From assembly GCA_963920525.1 (NCBI GenBank), contig OY986438.1, forward strand, positions 133,571,471-133,635,470: a stretch of DNA of 64,000 nucleotides. Direction: 5' to 3'. Below the pieces are notes generated by a model. The model was not told the DNA's origin. It did no database searches and saw only the letters and a program-made list of their open reading frames with translations. The DNA is from Dichetophora obliterata. Its lineage: Eukaryota; Arthropoda; Insecta; Diptera; Sciomyzidae. A program made the translations under genes and the position numbers. Positions 43,644 to 63,925 of this stretch are shown piece after piece; the stretch's first letter is position 1, and each line of letters opens with the position of its first letter.

Positions 43644-45052
43644 CAGTGTGACCAGAGTGGAATATTATATTCCACTTTGGCATATTTTAGCTTCGGGAAG
43701 CATATTTTTTTTTATAAAAAGCATAAAAAGTGGAATATTTTTCGAATGATTATATTTTTCAAAATTCACAAAAATTGCAATAAAAAAATGTCTATTTGGT
43801 TACTAAATGGTTGTTTTTTGGCTATCGACATTTTTTTATCTCTGAACCACCTTGTAAAACGCAATGTAAGGAATTAATTTTGTGTTTAACTTCTTCGTTG
43901 TCAATTTTATTGCAATTCATTTAATAACTTCACGCAGCTTAAAAAGTGAAGTAAATTTGCTTATATGTTTGTTTGGTTAGATTTTTTTATGGATTATGTT
44001 ACAGCAGTAAGTAATTTACTTAAGGAAACATTAGGGGTATTCACGATGTGTTGTATTTTCCCTTGTATTATGTATTTTTGATAAATTTGATATTTGTAGC
44101 AAATTTTGTAATATAACAAAAACAAAATGCAGTTTTCAAAATGCAACCCTGTGGAAAATATACAAGTTGTGTATTAGATCAGGTGATTGTACAAGCATTT
44201 CTACTCAGCATGGAGCAAGCTAAAGGCTACGCTGTGAGTTTATTTAATAAAAATTAATATAATTGATTTTAAAAATACAATATGTACTTTACTGAAGGTT
44301 CGATCACAATAATTGTAAGTATTGTAAATTTTGCAAAAATTTATCACAAATGCACCACATCGTGAATACTACTATTATTGCTAACAATAGCTATTTCTTT
44401 TAAATATTTTAAAATGTGGATTCAAAACAATAAAGCAGAAAAAAGTTATTGATCACAGTTCGGAATCTGAAGATTGAAAAAAATTTGTGCTTTTCTCGCT
44501 TAGCTTACCATTTAGCAATGCTAAGGTTGAGAAAATGTTTAGTTATATGAATCTTTCTTATTTAAACGAAAATTCGAAATAGAATGCAAGAAAATCTCTT
44601 AAATAATTTGTTGAATGTAAATACATGGCTGCATGTACAAAAAAAGTGTTGAAATGCCTATCAAATACCAGATAGCTTAATAAAAAAATTTAGAAATGCG
44701 AATTTCTATGATAATAATACAAGCACCAATTTAAGAGTTGACCTCGAAGATGTGCCTGAATTTTAGTTTTGTATATTTTATATCGTTACTTAAAATTAAA
44801 AAAACCATAACAATGTTTATAATTTTTTATAGTAGAAGAAAATAAATTTAAGTGCGATAGTAATCAAATAAATAAATGTTTTCAAACTTGCTTCTGTGTT
44901 TTTTTTATATGCCTATTTAGACTTATTTAGATATATATCTTTGAAATTGAAAGTGGAATACTTTTGTGGAATATAAAAATTGAAAGTGGAATATTTAGCA
45001 TATTTTTTTTTAACAAAAAGCATATTTTTTCGAAAACCTTCTGGTCACACTG
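43644..45052 (+). mobile_element. hAT transposon with perfect GTGGTGAT duplication
   Basis: GTGGTGAT (43636-43643 and 45053-45060) flanks CAGTGTGACCAGAGTGG and inverted CAGTGTGACCAGAAGG. AGTGGAATATT and GCATATTTTT subterminal repeats occur in both ends. The 1.4-kb body has only the end of a transposase gene (44430-44765), so it is an internally deleted, non-autonomous copy. Confidence 0.94.
44430..44765 (+). pseudogene. hAT transposase C-terminal remnant
   Basis: The plus strand shows SLPFSNAKVEKMFSYMNLSY, a form of the hAT LPxSNAxVERxFSxxNxxK motif. It then, after frame changes, runs through ARKSL, LLNVNTWL, and YQIPDSLIKKFRNANFYDNN, ending DLEDVPEF and a stop at 44764. The conserved Glu in the VEK position is retained. 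The catalytic core upstream is missing. This is a different hAT subgroup from the ZMYM1-like relics elsewhere in the window. Confidence 0.75.
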
Positions 45053-45060
45053 GTGGTGAT

Positions 45061-45340
45061 ATATGCTGTGAAGCATTGTGGAGTAAAGAGTGAAAGAAAA
45101 ATTGAAGAGAGAATGTGCATGCAAGGATTGGAAACTTTTCTCTCAAGAAAGCTTTTTCATCGCGCTCACAGAAGCTTACGTATTGATCTGAAAAATATTT
45201 GTTACTTTTTAATGTTCTACGTGGCACATCTTTATACTATATAATTTTTGGTTGAACGTTTGTTTTAGAAAATCTATTGTATAAGGCTGTAAGTTTTTAA
45301 AGTACACGGTTCAGAGAACTCCTTTCTATTTCTCATAAGG
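45061..45340. other. Spacer
   Basis: No feature recognised. Confidence 0.5.
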
Positions 45341-45352
45341 AAACCTTATAAT

Positions 45353-46413
45353 TTATTTGCTATTATTATGATAAATATGATCAGGTGGGTAATATGATCT
45401 AGTGTAAAGTACACTTTTACATTTAGCGATATTTAAATGAAAACTTTTATCCTCGCACCACATAGAAACAGAATCAATGTCCATTTGTAAGTAATAACAG
45501 CCAGTTGCAGAATTAATAGACTTCATTATTTTCAAATAGTCCGCATATAGCAAACTTTTTGAAAATCCAATCCTTGATGGAAGGTCATGTATGAAAAGAA
45601 TAAAAATTAGAGGTCCCAAATGGCTACCTTAATGAACCCCAGATTGATAAATAACCACTCTCGATAATGTCTTACCTAATTCCTCAAATAATTTCTTAAT
45701 CAACGCAACACGCATCCATGAAAACTAATTATTTTAAATTTTTATTTCATGCTGAACTCTGTCAAAGGCTCTAAAAAAGTCTGTATAAATAGCATCTACT
45801 GAAGTTTGCAGAATGAATAGCAGAAGTTTGAAAATAGAGAAGGATTGGAAACTGTTAATCTACCTTTAACAAAGCCATGTTTTGTTTCAGAAATAGTATT
45901 TCTGATTTCATCATAAATTTTTCTCTTCACAATTTCCTTAAATACTTTCGGTAACATTTTCAGTTTTGAAATGGGTCTGCAATTGATCACTTCTTGTTTT
46001 AAACCCGTTTTATGAATTGAAGTTACTCGTACATGTGACATTTTCCATTCATCTAGAAATTCACCAGAGGAGAGAGAAAGATTAAAAAGCTTGACTAAAG
46101 GAAACGATAGACTATAGCCACATTTTTTAAAAAACAGTGAAGAGAAATTATCTGATGACTCTTTCTTCGATGCATCCAATGTTAATAGCTACGATATTAT
46201 GTCACTTTCCCTCAAATTTATACCACATAGTTCTATTAAATTGCTATGAACCCCAAAGACAGTGTTGTAAATAATTTCTTTCATAAAATTTGATTGAAAA
46301 TATGACGCAAACATATTACAAATGTCAATTTTGTCACTTTTATTTTCAGTTTTATATGAAAAGCTTGACGGAATACCGTAAGAATGGCCCTTTTTATTCC
46401 TTCTTTTCTCCAT
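45353..46413 (-). pseudogene. Jockey/CR1-like reverse transcriptase remnant
   Basis: Read leftwards: CNMFASYFQSNF (pre-RT region), SSLFFKKCGYSLSFPLVKLF, SLSSGEFLDEWKMSHVRVTS, IHKTGLKQEVINCRPISKLK and ISETKHGFVKGR (RT blocks 1-3). After a damaged stretch comes SGVH-stop-GSHLGPLIFILFIHDLPS (usual GVPQGSHLGPLLF). The catalytic box is LLYADYLKIM, in which the second Asp of YADD is Tyr. CEDKSFHLNIAKCKSV follows. Both ends are missing, with no poly(A) tail, and there are stops and frameshifts. It differs from the RT relics at 2.9 and 38.6 kb. Confidence 0.88.
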
Positions 46414-46567
46414 TTGTACTTATCTTTCACTTTTTGGGTACTTTTTGTTTTTGTACGTTCTATATTTATGTCTTTGTTTCACTTATTCTTCACAAATGAC
46501 ACTATATCAGAAATTTATATAAAGAAGTTTCTTATTTGTCTCCTTATACCATTTTATTAAAACCACA

Positions 46568-47005
46568 ATGTGCCAAAAGTATTTTGGCCTGATTTAGCCA
46601 CTGCACATTACGCCCATTCTATATTAAATTTGCTAAAAGAAAACAGCATCAATTATGTTCCAAAAGAGGAGAACCCACCTAACACTCCAAAATTTCGTTC
46701 GATAGAGGGTTATTGGGCTATTGTGAAACGGAACTACAAGAAGCATGGTCGAGTTGCCTGTGACATAAAAAATTGGCTTAATGCCAGCAGTTCTAATGCA
46801 AAAAAAGTTGTGCAAAATTTAATAAAGTGTATTAAACAAAAAGTTCGGTATATATTAAAATAACAAGTCTTTTTTAAAAATTTTAACGAAAATTTAATGG
46901 AAATGAATTTTATTTTAATAAAAAAAGTTTGAAGTGAAAATATATAAAAATCATTGAATAACAAGCAAAACTAAGTGTGCAGTTTTTTTTCCATACAGTC
47001 CTTAA
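46568..47005 (+). pseudogene. ITmD37E-type (Tc1/mariner superfamily) transposase C-terminus
   Basis: The fragment reads VFWPDLATAHYAHSILNLLK, VPKEENPPNTPKFRSIEGYW and AIVKRNYKKHGRVACDIKNW, ending VRYILK at 46860. The WPDLA Asp and the SIEGYW Glu are separated by 37 residues. This is the DD37E spacing described for ITmD37E elements of mosquitoes and other insects. The first catalytic Asp and the N-terminal DNA-binding half are absent. About 140 bp of 3' noncoding sequence, ending near CATACAGTCCTTAAGTGC, may include the right TIR. No left end was found. The fragment itself has an unbroken frame. Confidence 0.85.
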
Positions 47006-47289
47006 GTGCTTAAATAAAAATCCAATACCAACTAAGACGACACAAGCAAAACACCTCAGAATACTCGTACATCAACACAATACAATAACAGATCTTAGTA
47101 AAAAAATATACCCATTATTTCAGAACAATAAAAACAAGACTAGAATTTTTATTTAAACGTTTACAAATTCCACACGAAATACCAATAGATACAAACCAAT
47201 TCATGAATACAACATTTCAAATTAGTGAAAGCTCAGAAACAGACGAACCAACAAAAGAAAAATATAAAACCAAAATGACTTATTTAGTT

Positions 47290-47700
47290 TATTAATACAG
47301 TGACAAAATTGCTACCTGAAATTGACGGCAAATTTAAAAATTTAAGTAAATTTATCAATGCACTAGACATACTTGACTCGATAAAAGAGACTCATGAAGC
47401 AAAAGCGATCTCTTTAATTAAAACCAAATTAACACAAACAGCAGGTAGGTATTTGATGAATGAAACCACAATCCAAGCAATCAAGAACATGCTTGTCGCT
47501 AATGTGAAACATGAATAACCACAAAACATTGCAGTCAAAATTACCAATATAAAGCAACAAAATAAAAGCGATAATGAGTTCGCTAAAGAATTAGAAACGC
47601 TTACAATGCAACTGAAGCAAGCTTATATAGCAGACGGCTTGTCCCCTACTCTTGCAAAAAGCGTGAATTTGATTTTGATTTTGAATTTATCAAATGAGAA
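47290..47700 (+). pseudogene. Gag remnant of gypsy-type element
   Basis: LLPEIDGKFKNLSKFINALD, AKAISLIKTKLTQTAGRYLM, then a stop (47516) and in the same sense NEFAKELETLTMQLKQAYIA resemble the Gag capsid region of insect gypsy-group elements. Upstream (47130-47290) a diverged N-terminal stretch is possible. After about 47665 the sequence jumps to DNCGTDVLSRIDFGQIKRLK, a run near the end of the RT-RNase H region. Protease and most of RT-RNase H are deleted. Confidence 0.7.
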
Positions 47701-48259
47701 GACAATTGCGGTACAGATGTTTTATCTCGTATTGATTTTGGGCAAATCAAACGACTTAAAGAAGAAAATTTTGCTATCATCTAAGTAGTTACAAGATCCA
47801 AAGCTAAAAATAAACTCCTCCACACAAATACTAATCACAAAGAAAATAATTTAAAACAAAAAGTCTATAGCACTATAACGACACACGAAGTAAGAAAGTT
47901 ACTATGCCTAAAACTTAAAATAAAAAAAATGCACCAGAAATGAAAACAATATTGAAAAATGAAATGATTCCTCTAATTTCATGGAAGAAAGAAGGAATGT
48001 GAATTAAATATTAAAGATTTCATTGCTTATGGGAAGATTGAATTAGCTTAATTTTTTTCCAAACTTGAAAGAGTAGTTGATAATGCAAACTTTAAGAACG
48101 TAAAAATCGCAATTAACGATAAATTATTTAATACGTCGACGTTGAGGAATTCAAAAAGATAGGCAACAAAAAAATAAAAATGTAGCTATGGCAATAACAT
48201 CAGAAATCACTAAAATTACTTCACTCATACAAAAGATTGAAATACTACAAAAGTGAAAA

Positions 48260-49230
48260 CTACACTGCATTTGGAGGCCATCCAGGAGTCACCTGATTAC
48301 TATTAAAACTAAAAAGACAATATTTTTGGAAAAATATAATTTCAGACGTAAAATGTTATGTCAAAAATTGTAAAAAATTGTGAAAAATGTAAACGAAATG
48401 AATCTGGGATAAATCATTTAGAACCTCTTATTAAAAAATCTACTTCAACTAGAGCTTTAGATGCCGTGCAAATTGACACAATAGGTCCACTTCCGAAATC
48501 AGTCAATGGCAACTAATACGCACTTACAATAATTTGCGATTTAACAAAATTTCTCACAACAGAAGCTATTCCAAACAAATCAGCTAACATAGTAGTCAAA
48601 TCAATAGTAGACAATTGCATACCAGTTCAGGGACCCATACAACAGATCCTAAGAGATATGGGTACCGAATATATAAAACAAGTATTCGATGAAATGTGCA
48701 AACTTTAAAAAATGGAAAACAAAACATCGACTCCATATCATCACCAAACTTTAGGTACAGTAGAACGCTCCCATATAACTTTAAACGAATATGTAAAGTC
48801 ATATATATCAAAAAATAAACTAGATTGGGACCACTGTCTCAAATATTTTACGTATTGCTGCAATACAACTGCATCAACAACATATGGCTACACACCTTTT
48901 GAGCTAGTATTCGGAAAAATCGTGGCACTTTATGATTTTCTGTTAAACGGAACAATAGATCCAGTATACAATATTGAAAGTTATGTAACAGAACTCAAAT
49001 TTAAACTACAAACAGCCCAAAAACGAGCTTTAGCAATGTTAGAAAAATCGAAAGAGATAACAATAGAAAACCACAAATTATTGAACGAAACGATATGGCT
49101 TACTTAAGGGACGAAACCGGTGACAAACTGGATAGTCTTTTAAAAGGTCCATATAAAGTGCTTGAAACTGGCAATTTAGTAAATTGCAAAATTGGTACAT
49201 AGAAAAGGAATTATAATAGTACATAGAAAT
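48260..49230 (+). pseudogene. Integrase of gypsy-type element
   Basis: A His/Cys zinc-binding region is recognisable (FGGHPGVT near 48270; NCEKCKRNESG near 48390). The catalytic core follows with Asp in QIDTIGPLPKSVNG, Asp in LRDMGTEYIKQ and Glu in LGTVERSHITLNEY. Next come NTTASTTYGYTPFELVFGK and a C-terminal segment resembling the GPY/F end (near 49130-49170, KGPYKVLETGN). In-frame stops at about 48290, 48513, 48706 and 49105 and frame changes inactivate it. All three catalytic residues are still readable. Confidence 0.88.
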
Positions 49231-49506
49231 ATATTAAAATTAACATAAACAAATTTTGTACAAACATATTGATTACTTGGCTTGGAAAACCACTTGCAAA
49301 TTAGTAAAACTCTAGTTTTAGAATATCTTTGTGTAAGACCAATGTAATAAAAAAGTAATATCGGCTGATAAAAAAATAACTTTTAAATATCCTAATTTTT
49401 AGATAATTAAGTAACTTTAAGAAATATCTATAACTTAATTAATCATTATTTCTATATCAAAAAAAAATCTTCATTTATCTTAAAATTAAACGAAGGATTT
49501 TTTCCC

Positions 49507-49520
49507 CCAAAAAGGGAAGG
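49507..49520 (+). promoter_or_regulatory. Polypurine tract of gypsy-type element
   Basis: AAAAAGGGAAGG lies immediately before the TGT of the LTR, where plus-strand synthesis is primed in LTR elements. Confidence 0.75.
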
Positions 49521-49862
49521 TGTCGTGGATAACATTTTTCAATTAAGTATAACACGATACATTACTCAAGCTGACCGAACTAGATGAGCAGTTCAATAAA
49601 CTCGTATCTTAATTAAACATAACGCGATACATAACTCAAGCTGATTGAAGTCGATGACATATTAAACGGTCATACACGAAACTTCATATTACCATTATTT
49701 ATGATACCACCTAGTCAGCGATCATGCCAATGCACATTGCTGGCTATATATTTTAAGTTATATATGTATAAGTACATGTAAAACGTAGAATAAGAGGCAG
49801 TCAATAAGAACGATAATAAAGAGTAAGAAGAATACTAACAGTGGTTTTTATTAAACATAACA
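49521..49862 (+). repeat. 3' LTR
   Basis: It begins TGTCGTGGATAAC after the polypurine tract and appears to end ATAACA (TGT...ACA). It contains a repeated 26-bp word, ATAACRCGATACATWACTCA-AGCTGA, at about 49549 and 49619, and AATAAA at 49815. No second LTR was available to confirm the ends. Confidence 0.7.
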
Positions 49863-50515
49863 GTACTGTTACTTCGCTCAACCTAGTATGCAGATCAAGG
49901 TCATACAAACACAAAATCTAGCACACGACCCATAGAGTTTTCAATATTTTTTAGTTAGATAAGATTCGCAGATTGTAGTTGGTCAATAGTCGCATCTTCC
50001 CTTTCACTAACTACACTATATGGCAAGCAAAAATTTGAATATTTTGATGTAGATTATTACAGTTTATTTTTAACAACTTTACACAAGCCTTTTACATATG
50101 GTTACAAAAACTCGATTTTTAGAAGTTATTTCAAACCATTTCAGCTCACGGGTGGCTATCGCCAGAATCAAAATTTTTGGAGAATCATCATGACATAAAC
50201 CAAAGATCATCTTGAGCACCTGTGCGGAAGAACTGTTTTTCGTGAGGCGCCTTAATGTACATGTTAATTGTAAAAAAATTATAAAATAAAAATTGTAAAT
50301 TTCATTACCAAAAGTTGATCTTTCGTATCTAAGCCTAAAAAAGATTTAAGAAAATTGCAAAGAATTTTTTATTGTGTTCCATAAATTTTTGTATTATATT
50401 GTATTGAAAATGGTAAATTTTTGGTTCTAAAACTTCATTTTCAAAAAAATTTTCTAATTGTTTATATCTCTTATTTTTTAAATAATGTTTTCTATTATTT
50501 TTATTGTTTAGTCTT
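49863..50515. other. Intergenic DNA
   Basis: No gene recognised. Confidence 0.5.
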
Positions 50516-50588
50516 CTATTTTTTCAAAAGTTTCAAAATAAGTGGGTCTTGAACCCTAAAAAACCCAAACCCCTTGGCTACGAACCTG
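50516..50588 (-). mobile_element. Solo hAT-like terminus
   Basis: Minus strand CAGGTTCGTAGCCAAGGGGT, then TTGGG, resembles the CAGGCGCGTACGCAG...GGGGG end at 5372 and other hAT-type CAGG termini. No partner end or transposase was found nearby. Confidence 0.4.
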
Positions 50589-52230
50589 GCTCTGAGGGTA
50601 TTTAAGTATTCTTGATTTATATAAGATCGACTACCAAACCTGTTGACCGTTTTTGTCGTAGTTTTGTGTAAATATTTCAATAATATTGTGAATACCATTT
50701 TTAATGTTTATTTATCTCTTTTACTTTCAGGTAAGCACATGCATTCTATTTTCTACTAACTTCTACGTAAGTAAAGGCGTTATATTGTTTCGAGGTAGCA
50801 GGCAAGATGAATTTTGAGATTTTTTCAAATGATTCCTAATGTTTATAGGAAGAATGTTTAATATTAAAATAACAAAAAGGTTTGGAAGTACGCGAAATAT
50901 TATTACCATTCCATATATGGTTTCTTTATGAGCTTAGATTGCAGCTTGTTAAATATATTCGTACAGGTTTTCTCATAAGAAATGAATTTGATATAGTACA
51001 TATATATAAAAAAACATACGCAAAACAAATTGTTAATTAAAATTCAAACGAAAAGATAAAAACTTAACTGCAGCTATTTTGGAGTCAAAAGTAGCATTGA
51101 ACATGATTCTTACATTTGACTGTAATAAAAACATACAAATACACACACATCTACATATTCAAACTCGTATAAACATTGCACAAACAGAGCGGTTCGAGTT
51201 GTACTTTTGGACCACTTCTAATAGCTGCATGTAAGCCAAAAACAAAACTTCATGTTTGCATAAGACTAAAGATGCTACCATGCTGTGTATGGGTGCGTGT
51301 TTGTGTGTGCCAGTGTGTGTCCTGCTTTTATAGTGCACAAACTAAAATCGAAGTGAAATTGCATGTGTGTGACTCCTAGTGTTGCCAGATGTTCCGTATC
51401 TTACACCAAATTTTCAATTTCCGTCATTTTCATAATTTTTTTATGCGCCTATAGTTTTCAGTATGCTATGATTTCAACCGCAAGAAACTTGAATAGTTCA
51501 CTACTGTTCAGAAATTCAATAATTTTAGAACAATAGTTTTAGTACAATAATTCAGCACAGTTGTGCTACTTGATCTTTTTGTAATGCTTAAAAAAGCATT
51601 TTTTTAAAAACATCATTATAAGCTTTGTAAAAGAAGGCTCTGTGATTTATTTCTTTTTCCTAACAGTAACTTCAAGAAAAATCATGTTTACAATTATGAT
51701 ATAGTATAATGACCATTCGGCTATTATTGCTGAATTTTTTATTTCATAATATATTTATGTTGGAAAGGTTTTTTTCCAAAAGTATTTCAGAACCTCCCTG
51801 CAGATTCTGAATCCTGGATGTAATCGAACGTGTTGCAAAAAATAGTGTGCTGCTAAAAAACGCATATTTGAAAAAGTATAAAATGGATGTTTCAAATCGA
51901 CTTTCCTTTCCACATTAAAGTCATACAAAAACTTTTGACCATAACATAATGTAAAATCTTTCGCTTAATCTGGATATGATATCAAATTTTCATAGTCCTT
52001 GACCTAGAAGTGTCCTTTATTAAGAATTCCCTAATTTTTTCGATTTTTAATTATAAGCTTTACTCTCGCTAAGAGCGCTGCAACTTTTTTTATTTAAATG
52101 CTGCAGGATTGTTGCCATTTTATGATGTTTAGGATATATAAAAAAGTTATTGAAATCGGATCATTTTTATGGCAGAAAAACAATTTTTTTTGTTAAGCTG
52201 ATCTATGGAAAAGCATTTATTTCTTAAAAA
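50589..52230. other. AT-rich intergenic DNA with GT-rich patch
   Basis: No gene recognised. A GTGTGTG-rich patch lies at 51290-51325. AGTGTTGCCAGATG near 51400 looks like an isolated hAT end. Confidence 0.45.
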
Positions 52231-52236
52231 TTTACT

Positions 52237-52437
52237 TCACTTTATTTTCTGCATGTTTAAAATGACTTTTAAACATAAATTTTGCTCATCATCATCGTCT
52301 ATATACGATACTTGTTTGAATATCCATTGACATCTGCTTCGCCAAGGAATGATCTTCGAATGATAATTGATATTGTTAAATATCGTCATATTAACAGGAA
52401 TATTGTAAGATAAGTTCTGACTATATTTTTCCGACAC
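52237..52437 (-). CDS. Possible small ORF, unknown
   Basis: A 66-codon ATG-initiated ORF (MSEKYSQNLSYNIPVNMTIF to LNMQKIK) lies divergently next to the coding-like segment at 52444. Its end (ATGCAGAAAATAAAG...AAGTAAAT) resembles the end of that segment (ATGCAGAAAACAAAC..AAAGTAAAT). No domain is recognised. It may be a chance ORF. Confidence 0.25.
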   Translation of the reverse strand: MSEKYSQNLSYNIPVNMTIFNNINYHSKIIPWRSRCQWIFKQVSYIDDDDEQNLCLKVILNMQKIK

Positions 52438-52455
52438 TTATTGTATTTTTTAGAG

Positions 52456-52907
52456 ACACAGATTAATAATTGCCGCACTAGAAAAGAAAGGCTATATTAA
52501 AAAATGCAAGCGACCAAGTTTCGAGGTCATATATGATACAAACCAACATAACAAAAACTGCATTGTTTTGGATTCTTTTGACGTTTCGAAATTGAATATT
52601 GGTGGTTTCGTTACATCAAATACCCATCAATTTTTTGAGCCGATTCCATCCATCGAAGGAGACCCCATGAGCTTTCTAAACATCGATCCAAGTTGGCTCA
52701 ATTACAAAAAATATTTACGTGCTGAGGAAAAATATTTACGTGAAAGGTCAAGAAATAATAGCACGATTCAATACAAATGTTACCAACTTAGAATCCGAAA
52801 AACTGTTAACTTTGCAAGTGGTTGAAGAAATTCAAAAGCTTTATCCGTACAACATAACAAAGAAAGATATAATATCAAATATGCAGAAAACAAACTAAAG
52901 TAAATCT
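52456..52907 (+). pseudogene. Unknown protein-coding segment with one frameshift
   Basis: After TTTTTTAG (possible 3' splice site, ends 52455) an open frame reads HRLIIAALEKKGYIKKCKRP, VIYDTNQHNKNCIVLDSFDV, FEPIPSIEGDPMSFLNIDPS and KYLRAEEKYLRERSR. At about 52750-52755 the coding sense shifts frame and continues EIIARFNTNVTNLESEKLLT, VVEEIQKLYPYNITKKDI to a stop near 52905. Composition is coding-like in both halves. I recognise no family. It could be a host-gene pseudogene, a real gene with a sequencing indel, or part of a mobile element. There is no visible start upstream of the splice site. Confidence 0.5.
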
Positions 52908-52982
52908 ATATAAAAATAAATAATTGCGCAAAAGTCGGCTCTACAAGAAAAATATCTCCCTCTACTTAAGATTAACTTCAAT

Positions 52983-53757
52983 ATGGGCATTTCCGCTGAA
53001 AGGTCCACCGTGTCTAAAGAAGTTTAATTTGATGGTATTCTAAAGTGTCTTAAGTTTATAATTTTATGGTATTCTATTAGAGCAACATTTAAATTTTACT
53101 AATTTAAGCTATTGTTACATAAATTCATTTACCATGATGATCAAATCGACTATTCCACAGTCGCACAAATGTCCCTTCCTTTTTTGTAAATGTTTCGTAA
53201 ACATTTTTGTTTTTGTAAAAATGGAAGGCATTAGCTAAAGATAATAGAAAAATGGTAAAGGCAAAAAAAGGACTATATATTAAATTTGTTTGTTAATAAC
53301 TTACAATAACTTAAATACAAAAATATACAAATCGACCAATTATCCAATTGAATCTTAATGGAAAAATGTCACGTTCGAATTGTCACGTATCGAATCAGAT
53401 TTTGATTAAAAAAAAAGTAGAGAAGATATTAAAATCAAACAAAATGCATTATAAAGTAACATCATTGAAAAATATTCTAAAATTAGATGCAATAAAAAAT
53501 TGTTCAATATTTCTCTGAATTGTGGCTTCCTATGTATGGCCACGAAAACTACTTCCATTTTTGTCCCGTTCGAATTGTTTCTTCTTTTGCTTGCATCGTG
53601 GGAATCAGGATTATGCCTGCTGTAAACTTTGGCACTAATTAAAGGGCTTCCTAAGAGCTATAATTTAAAGGGAAAAAAATGAAAATATGATTTACTTTGT
53701 TTTTTTTTTAATTTAAATGTGTTCTATGGTCACGTTCGACAAAATGGAAATGCCCAT
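52983..53757. mobile_element. TIR element with TGGGCATTTCC ends
   Basis: ATATGGGCATTTCC at 52981-52994 is exactly inverted at 53746-53759. Read as TA plus TGGGCATTTCC this fits a Tc1/mariner-type MITE of about 775 bp. Inside, GTCACGTTCGA-like words recur (about 53371, 53565 and 53730). No transposase was seen. Confidence 0.6.
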
Positions 53758-53759
53758 AT

Positions 53760-63335
<9,576 letters not shown>

Positions 63336-63592
63336 CTTTTATTAACAAAAAGCATCAGCACAGTTAGAACTAAGTTATTTTATAGCACAACATAAATACA
63401 TTTAATATAAGTATAATAACAACTGCATCGTAATAAAGTATCATGTTTGCTTATGCAAAATTCCGATTAATTTTAAGGGACAACTTAAATATTTTCATGA
63501 TTGTTGTAATTCGCCGAAACTTTGTTTTTTCGTTGAAGTACTTTTGATAACAACAATGTTGTTATGTATATTTTTTCAACAAAATCACAACA
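63336..63592. other. Right flank of the ATT tract
   Basis: AT-rich, no gene recognised. Confidence 0.5.
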
Positions 63593-63678
63593 GTGCGAAT
63601 GGCTCAGTTGGCTAGGGCTTTAGTTTTTACTTATTTATTTTGGAATCTTGAGTGGTGGGCTCTAATCCCGTATTTTTT
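63593..63678 (+). repeat. tRNA-like SINE head 1
   Basis: GTGCGAATGGCTCAGTTGGC contains a strong pol III A box (TGGCTCAGTTGG). GGGCTCTAATCCC about 45 nt further on is a degenerate B box, followed by a T run. The anticodon region is expanded and AT-rich, so it is not a functional tRNA. Confidence 0.5.
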
Positions 63679-63857
63679 TGAATGGCTTTTAGTTTTGTTT
63701 TATGTTTTTTTTTTAGTTTTTTCTGCTTAGTTTTAGTGATTTCTTTTTGTATTTTGCATTAGTTGCTTATAATAACAAAGCTAAAGCGTTAATTTTTTAT
63801 ACTCCATGCTCGTACGTTTATTCTTAATGAAGCAAATTAAGCGACCATTAGTTAACA

Positions 63858-63925
63858 GCTGCGATGGTCAAATGGATAAGCATATGCATTTACACTCACG
63901 CGGCCGAAGTTTTAGTCTACGGATT
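63858..63925 (+). repeat. tRNA-like SINE head 2
   Basis: GCTGCGATGGTCAAATGGAT-AAGC (A-box-like) and GCGGCCGAAGTTTTAGTCTAC (degenerate B box) have tRNA spacing. It differs in sequence from the head at 63593. The remainder of the window (63680-63857, 63926-64000) has no recognised feature. Confidence 0.45.

Larger units (their letters stand above)
47100..49862 (+). mobile_element. Gypsy-type LTR retrotransposon, internally deleted, 3' LTR only
   Basis: A gag-like region is followed by a truncated pol with integrase, a polypurine tract and one LTR. No 5' LTR or primer-binding site was found, so the 5' end is missing. The coding parts are broken by stops. The element's start is approximate. It adjoins the ITmD37E fragment on the left. 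Confidence 0.85.

Noticed and set aside
43482..43877. 131-codon ORF with a poly-Gln run
   Set aside because: It crosses the hAT left boundary (43644) and depends on a CAA microsatellite.
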